Below, one piece after another: positions 6,081 to 8,478 of a DNA stretch of 8,478 bases. The stretch is from the NCBI GenBank assembly GCA_013003255.1, contig JABDJZ010000091.1:1-8478 (forward strand), in the 5' to 3' direction. Position 1 is the stretch's first letter. Each line of letters begins with the position of its first letter. This DNA is from Rhodothermales bacterium. GTDB lineage: Bacteria; Bacteroidota; Rhodothermia; Rhodothermales; UBA10348. The notes under the pieces are model-generated. The model had not been told where the DNA came from. It ran no database searches and was given only the letters and a program-made list of their open reading frames with translations. The position numbers and the translations under genes are program-made.

Positions 6081-7199
6081 ATGCCCAAGAGACTTCGCGT
6101 TGGTGTGCTTACCGGAGGCGGCGACGCCCCCGGGCTGAACGCCGTCATCCGTTCCGTCACCAAGAGCCTCATCCTCCGCCACGACGCCGAAGTCATCGGT
6201 ATCGAAGACGGATTCCTGGGATTGATCGAGAAGCGGATCCGCCCCCTTGCCTACGGCGATGTATCCGGCATCCTGACGCTCGGCGGGACGATTCTCGGCA
6301 CCCACAACAAGGCGAACCCGTTCTCGTATTTCAAGCGCGGGGGTGCCGATGTATCGGCCGAGGTCATCAAGTACACCAAGAGTCTGGGCATCGACGCCGT
6401 GGTGGCCATCGGCGGTGACGGAACCATGTCGATTTCCGCCAAGCTGCAGTCCCGTGGACTCAATGTGGTCGGGGTGCCGAAGACCATCGACAACGACATC
6501 GTGGGCACAAGCCGCACGTTTGGGTTCGATACGGCGGTCTCCATCGTGACGGAGGCCATCGACCGCCTTCACACCACGGCCCAGAGCCACCAGCGGGTGA
6601 TGATCATTGAGACCATGGGGCGTTATGCAGGCTGGATCGCGCTTCACGCGGGCGTGGCCGGCGGTGCCGATGTCATTCTCATTCCCGAGTACGAGTATGA
6701 TCTGGCCGAAGTGGTCAAGGTGTGCCGCAACCGGGAGAGCTTCGGGCGCAGTTTCACGATCATTGTGGTGGCTGAAGGTGCCAAGGCAGTCGGCGGCGGG
6801 CTGACCGTGGACCGCACTTTGGAGGACAGTCCGGACCCGGTCCGACTTGGTGGGATTGGACGCGTGCTACAGTTGGGGCTCGAGCAGCATATCAAGAGCG
6901 AAGTCAGGACCACCATCCTCGGGCACGTCCAGCGCGGGGGAACGCCCACGGCCTACGACCGCAATCTGGCCTCCGTCTTTGGATCTTACGCCGCCAAGCT
7001 GGTCGAGGATGGCCAGTTCGGACGCATGGTTGCGCTGGATGAGGGGCAGATCACAAGTATCCCGCTGGACTCCGTCGCCAACCGCACCCGCACGGTCCCG
7101 ACCGACTCGCCCGTCCTTCAGGCCGCACTGGCCGTGGGGACGTCATTCGGCAACCCGGACCTGGAGTTCACGCTCGAACGCGTGGGGACGATGGCGTGA
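6081..7199 (+). CDS. pfkA: 6-phosphofructokinase, group-III-like (PPi-PFK clade architecture)
   Basis: This 372-residue enzyme phosphorylates fructose 6-phosphate to fructose 1,6-bisphosphate, the committed step of glycolysis, in the cytoplasm. The motifs are all present: TGGGDAPGLNAVIR (11-24), IGGDGTMS (110-117), VPKTIDNDI (132-140) with catalytic D137, ETMGRYAGW (177-185) with R181 for substrate binding, IPE (201-203), and GHVQRGGTPTAYDR (281-294). At about 372 residues it is longer than the roughly 320-residue E. coli type and fits the group-III/mixed-substrate clade. The phosphoryl-donor positions show Gly114 in GGDG, as in ATP-using enzymes, and Lys134 in PKTIDND, as in PPi enzymes and some ATP enzymes of the same clade. 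ATP use is therefore favoured but not certain. ATG 6081 is preferred because it puts the glycine-rich loop at the usual position; an upstream TTG at 6018 would add 21 unlikely residues. No Shine-Dalgarno is seen. It is divergent from the LamG operon and converges on the SDR gene. Confidence 0.95.
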   Translation: MPKRLRVGVLTGGGDAPGLNAVIRSVTKSLILRHDAEVIGIEDGFLGLIEKRIRPLAYGDVSGILTLGGTILGTHNKANPFSYFKRGGADVSAEVIKYTKSLGIDAVVAIGGDGTMSISAKLQSRGLNVVGVPKTIDNDIVGTSRTFGFDTAVSIVTEAIDRLHTTAQSHQRVMIIETMGRYAGWIALHAGVAGGADVILIPEYEYDLAEVVKVCRNRESFGRSFTIIVVAEGAKAVGGGLTVDRTLEDSPDPVRLGGIGRVLQLGLEQHIKSEVRTTILGHVQRGGTPTAYDRNLASVFGSYAAKLVEDGQFGRMVALDEGQITSIPLDSVANRTRTVPTDSPVLQAALAVGTSFGNPDLEFTLERVGTMA

Positions 7200-7278
7200 C
7201 GGCCTACTTCACCCGGCCTCGCTGCCTGGCCTTGGCCTGACGGCCTACTTCACCCTGCGTCGCTGCCTGGCCTTGGCC
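7197..7278. repeat. 41-bp tandem duplication spanning the phosphofructokinase/SDR convergent junction
   Basis: Two adjacent 41-bp copies, 7197-7237 and 7238-7278, match at 39 of 41 positions; the differences lie within GGCCTC versus TGCGTC. Copy 1 starts exactly at the kinase TGA stop. Copy 2 contains the last ten codons and TAG stop of the minus-strand SDR gene, and copy 1 is an unused duplicate of that end: on the minus strand it would read AKARQRGRVK-stop, against AKARQRRRVK-stop in the gene. A third TGACG follows at 7279-7283, so each copy is bounded by the same 5-nt microhomology, consistent with replication slippage. Without the duplication the two stop codons would be only 4 nt apart. 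Confidence 0.93.
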
Positions 7279-8300
7279 TGACGCTTGACCGGTCCGCGGT
7301 CTGCCTGCGCCGGAGTGTCTTCGTAGCGACGCGGCGGGATGTTGTAGAACTGCTGGTCCTCGGTGTCCTGAATGAGTCCGAACTCAATGAGGCGGGCAAT
7401 TTCCTCGACTCCCTGCGGAACGGTCCGTGTGATTCGGAAACCCATCCGGTCTCGAATCTTGTCGAAGTTCACCCGGTAATCCCGAGGATCCTCATCCTTG
7501 CGGACATAGGAAACCGACGCATTGGGGAAGCGGTCGACGATGGCCTCGACGATCATCTTCTTGGTGTAGTTCTCGGACGTGTCTCCGACGTTGAAGACAT
7601 CCGCGGTGTCCTCACCGAGATCATAGTTGATTCCCGCGTAGACCGAACGCGCCAGGTCGCGCACGTGGCAGTACGGACGCCAGAACTGCTCGCCGAAGAT
7701 CTCCAGCGTACGTCCCTTGGCGATGTCTTTGGTGAACTCGTTGACGGTCAGGTCAAACCGGGTCCGCGGCGAGTGGCCGTAGACGGTGGAAAAGCGCAGC
7801 ACCACGGCCGAGGTCTCGGGCGTGGAATGCTCAAACAGGTACTTCTCGAAGGCCACCTTGGTCTCGGCGTAGAGAGAGACCGGGCGCAGTGGTGAGTCTT
7901 CGTTGACAAAGCCATCGCCTTCCATCTTGCCGTAGTTCGAGCAGGTCGAGGCAAAGATGAAGCGCGGCACGCCCGCTGCTTTGGCCCAACCGTGCAGGGC
8001 TACTGACGCGTCATAGTTCACCGAGCGCGTGTGGTCCGGATCCATGCGGCACGCAGGATCTCCCACGATGGCGGCCAGGTGCACCACGGCATCAGCATTT
8101 TCCAGCCACGGCTGCACCGCTTCCGGATCGCGTACGTCCGCCTTGACAAACTGGAGATTCTCGTGATCGGCCAGGTGGATCAGGCTCTGCCCACCGTGCA
8201 TCAGTGAATCGATTCCGATGACCTCGTGGCCATCGCCGAGTAACAGTTCAACAGTGGCTGCTCCGATGTATCCGGCTGCTCCGGTGACGACGACTTTCAT
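7245..8300 (-). CDS. Extended SDR NAD-dependent nucleotide-sugar epimerase/dehydratase
   Basis: This 351-residue extended short-chain dehydrogenase is probably a cytoplasmic NAD(P)-dependent enzyme acting on an NDP-sugar. The Rossmann nucleotide-binding motif is TGAAGYIG (6-13), and acidic D31 at the end of strand 2 suggests NAD preference. D55 and VVHLAAIVGDPAC (72-84) follow. The catalytic elements are ASTCSNYG (117-124), with S118/T119, and YAETK (Y144, K148). RPYCHVRDLA (208-217) is a typical sugar-epimerase segment. The exact reaction (4-epimerase, 4,6-dehydratase or reductase) cannot be read from sequence alone. The last about 17 residues are strikingly basic (9 Lys/Arg, ending RQRRRVK) and extend beyond the usual family core. 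The ATG overlaps the upstream aminotransferase's TGA by 4 nt (ATGA), indicating co-translation. The stop lies inside copy 2 of the 41-bp tandem duplication. Confidence 0.93.
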   Translation of the reverse strand: MKVVVTGAAGYIGAATVELLLGDGHEVIGIDSLMHGGQSLIHLADHENLQFVKADVRDPEAVQPWLENADAVVHLAAIVGDPACRMDPDHTRSVNYDASVALHGWAKAAGVPRFIFASTCSNYGKMEGDGFVNEDSPLRPVSLYAETKVAFEKYLFEHSTPETSAVVLRFSTVYGHSPRTRFDLTVNEFTKDIAKGRTLEIFGEQFWRPYCHVRDLARSVYAGINYDLGEDTADVFNVGDTSENYTKKMIVEAIVDRFPNASVSYVRKDEDPRDYRVNFDKIRDRMGFRITRTVPQGVEEIARLIEFGLIQDTEDQQFYNIPPRRYEDTPAQADRGPVKRQAKARQRRRVK

Positions 8301-8478
8301 GCTTTTTGTCCGGTTGAGGGGGTTCCACCTTTGGTTCGGTCGCGGCGAATGCCCGGCCGGTCGCCGGAGAGCTCCCGCCGCATGACATCGCAGACGCGAT
8401 CCACCTCGTCCTCGGTCATCCGTGGATGCAGAGGCAAGGTGATGACGCGGGTAGCGTAGGACTCGGTCTGCGTGAGCG
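8297..8478 (-). CDS. DegT/DnrJ/EryC1/StrS-family aminotransferase, C-terminal end only
   Basis: The last 59 codons and TGA stop of a gene entering from the right edge are visible. The reading frame gives LTQTESYATRVITLPLHPRM followed by TEDEVDRVCDVM. This matches the conserved C-terminal end of sugar aminotransferases in this PLP-dependent family (usual form LP-hydrophobic-HP followed by an acidic helix). The final about 25 residues (GDRPGIRRDRTKGG...TGQKA) look like a disordered tail. Such enzymes transaminate NDP-keto-sugars, fitting the adjacent SDR with which it overlaps by 4 nt (8297-8300). The PLP lysine and most of the protein are outside the window, so the assignment rests on the tail motif and the neighbour. 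Confidence 0.8.
   Translation of the reverse strand, partial: LTQTESYATRVITLPLHPRMTEDEVDRVCDVMRRELSGDRPGIRRDRTKGGTPSTGQKA

Noticed and set aside
5883..6647. Long minus-strand reading frame (254 residues) opposite the phosphofructokinase start
   Set aside because: It lies antisense to a well-supported kinase, shows no recognisable domain, and its composition is that of a shadow frame in G+C-rich DNA.
7228..7248. GGCC-TGAC-GGCC hairpin as a bidirectional terminator between the kinase and SDR genes
   Set aside because: The stem is only 4 bp, it cannot be extended, and no T-tract follows on either strand.

Overview
The window is about 60% G+C and almost fully coding. It looks like chromosomal DNA from a member of the Bacteroidota/Rhodothermota side of the FCB group; Rhodothermales-like is my best guess, by inference. 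The reasons are a secreted LamG protein ending in the FlgD-like/type IX-type sorting domain typical of that group (PNPFNPTT motif), the absence of convincing Shine-Dalgarno sequences at nearly every start, and the general protein style. I see no mobile element, CRISPR array, tRNA or rRNA.

Layout from left to right. Bases 1-214 hold the 3' end of a plus-strand DUF971 (GBBH-like N-terminal domain) gene. It converges, with a 20-nt gap, on a five-gene minus-strand block (235-5881). In transcription order the block is: a secreted LamG/sorting-domain protein, a UPF0173 metallo-beta-lactamase-fold hydrolase, a signal-peptide-bearing putative outer-membrane beta-barrel protein, a YfcE-type phosphoesterase with a TTG start, and a double-GAF SpoIIE/RsbU-type PP2C phosphatase. 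The gaps are 32, 22, 4 and 3 nt, so this is very probably one operon. A 199-nt divergent intergenic region (5882-6080) separates it from a plus-strand group-III-like 6-phosphofructokinase (6081-7199). Convergent to that gene is an extended SDR nucleotide-sugar epimerase/dehydratase (7245-8300, minus). It overlaps by 4 nt (ATGA) the 3' end of a DegT/DnrJ/EryC1/StrS-family aminotransferase that runs off the right edge. The last pair looks like the tail of a sugar-modification or surface-polysaccharide locus.

How the genes work together. The phosphatase is a cytoplasmic sensor and output module of the partner-switching type, but no STAS-domain or anti-sigma kinase partner is visible here. It is apparently co-transcribed with two cell-envelope or secreted proteins and two small metallohydrolases; the physiological link is unknown. 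The phosphofructokinase belongs to central glycolysis and appears to be its own unit. The most distinctive sequence-level feature is a 41-bp tandem duplication (39/41 identical) at the convergent junction of the phosphofructokinase and SDR genes. It starts exactly at the kinase stop codon and contains a second copy of the last ten codons plus stop of the SDR. I found no clear evidence of a wholly new system; the most plausible candidate for something undescribed is the five-gene envelope/phosphatase operon.
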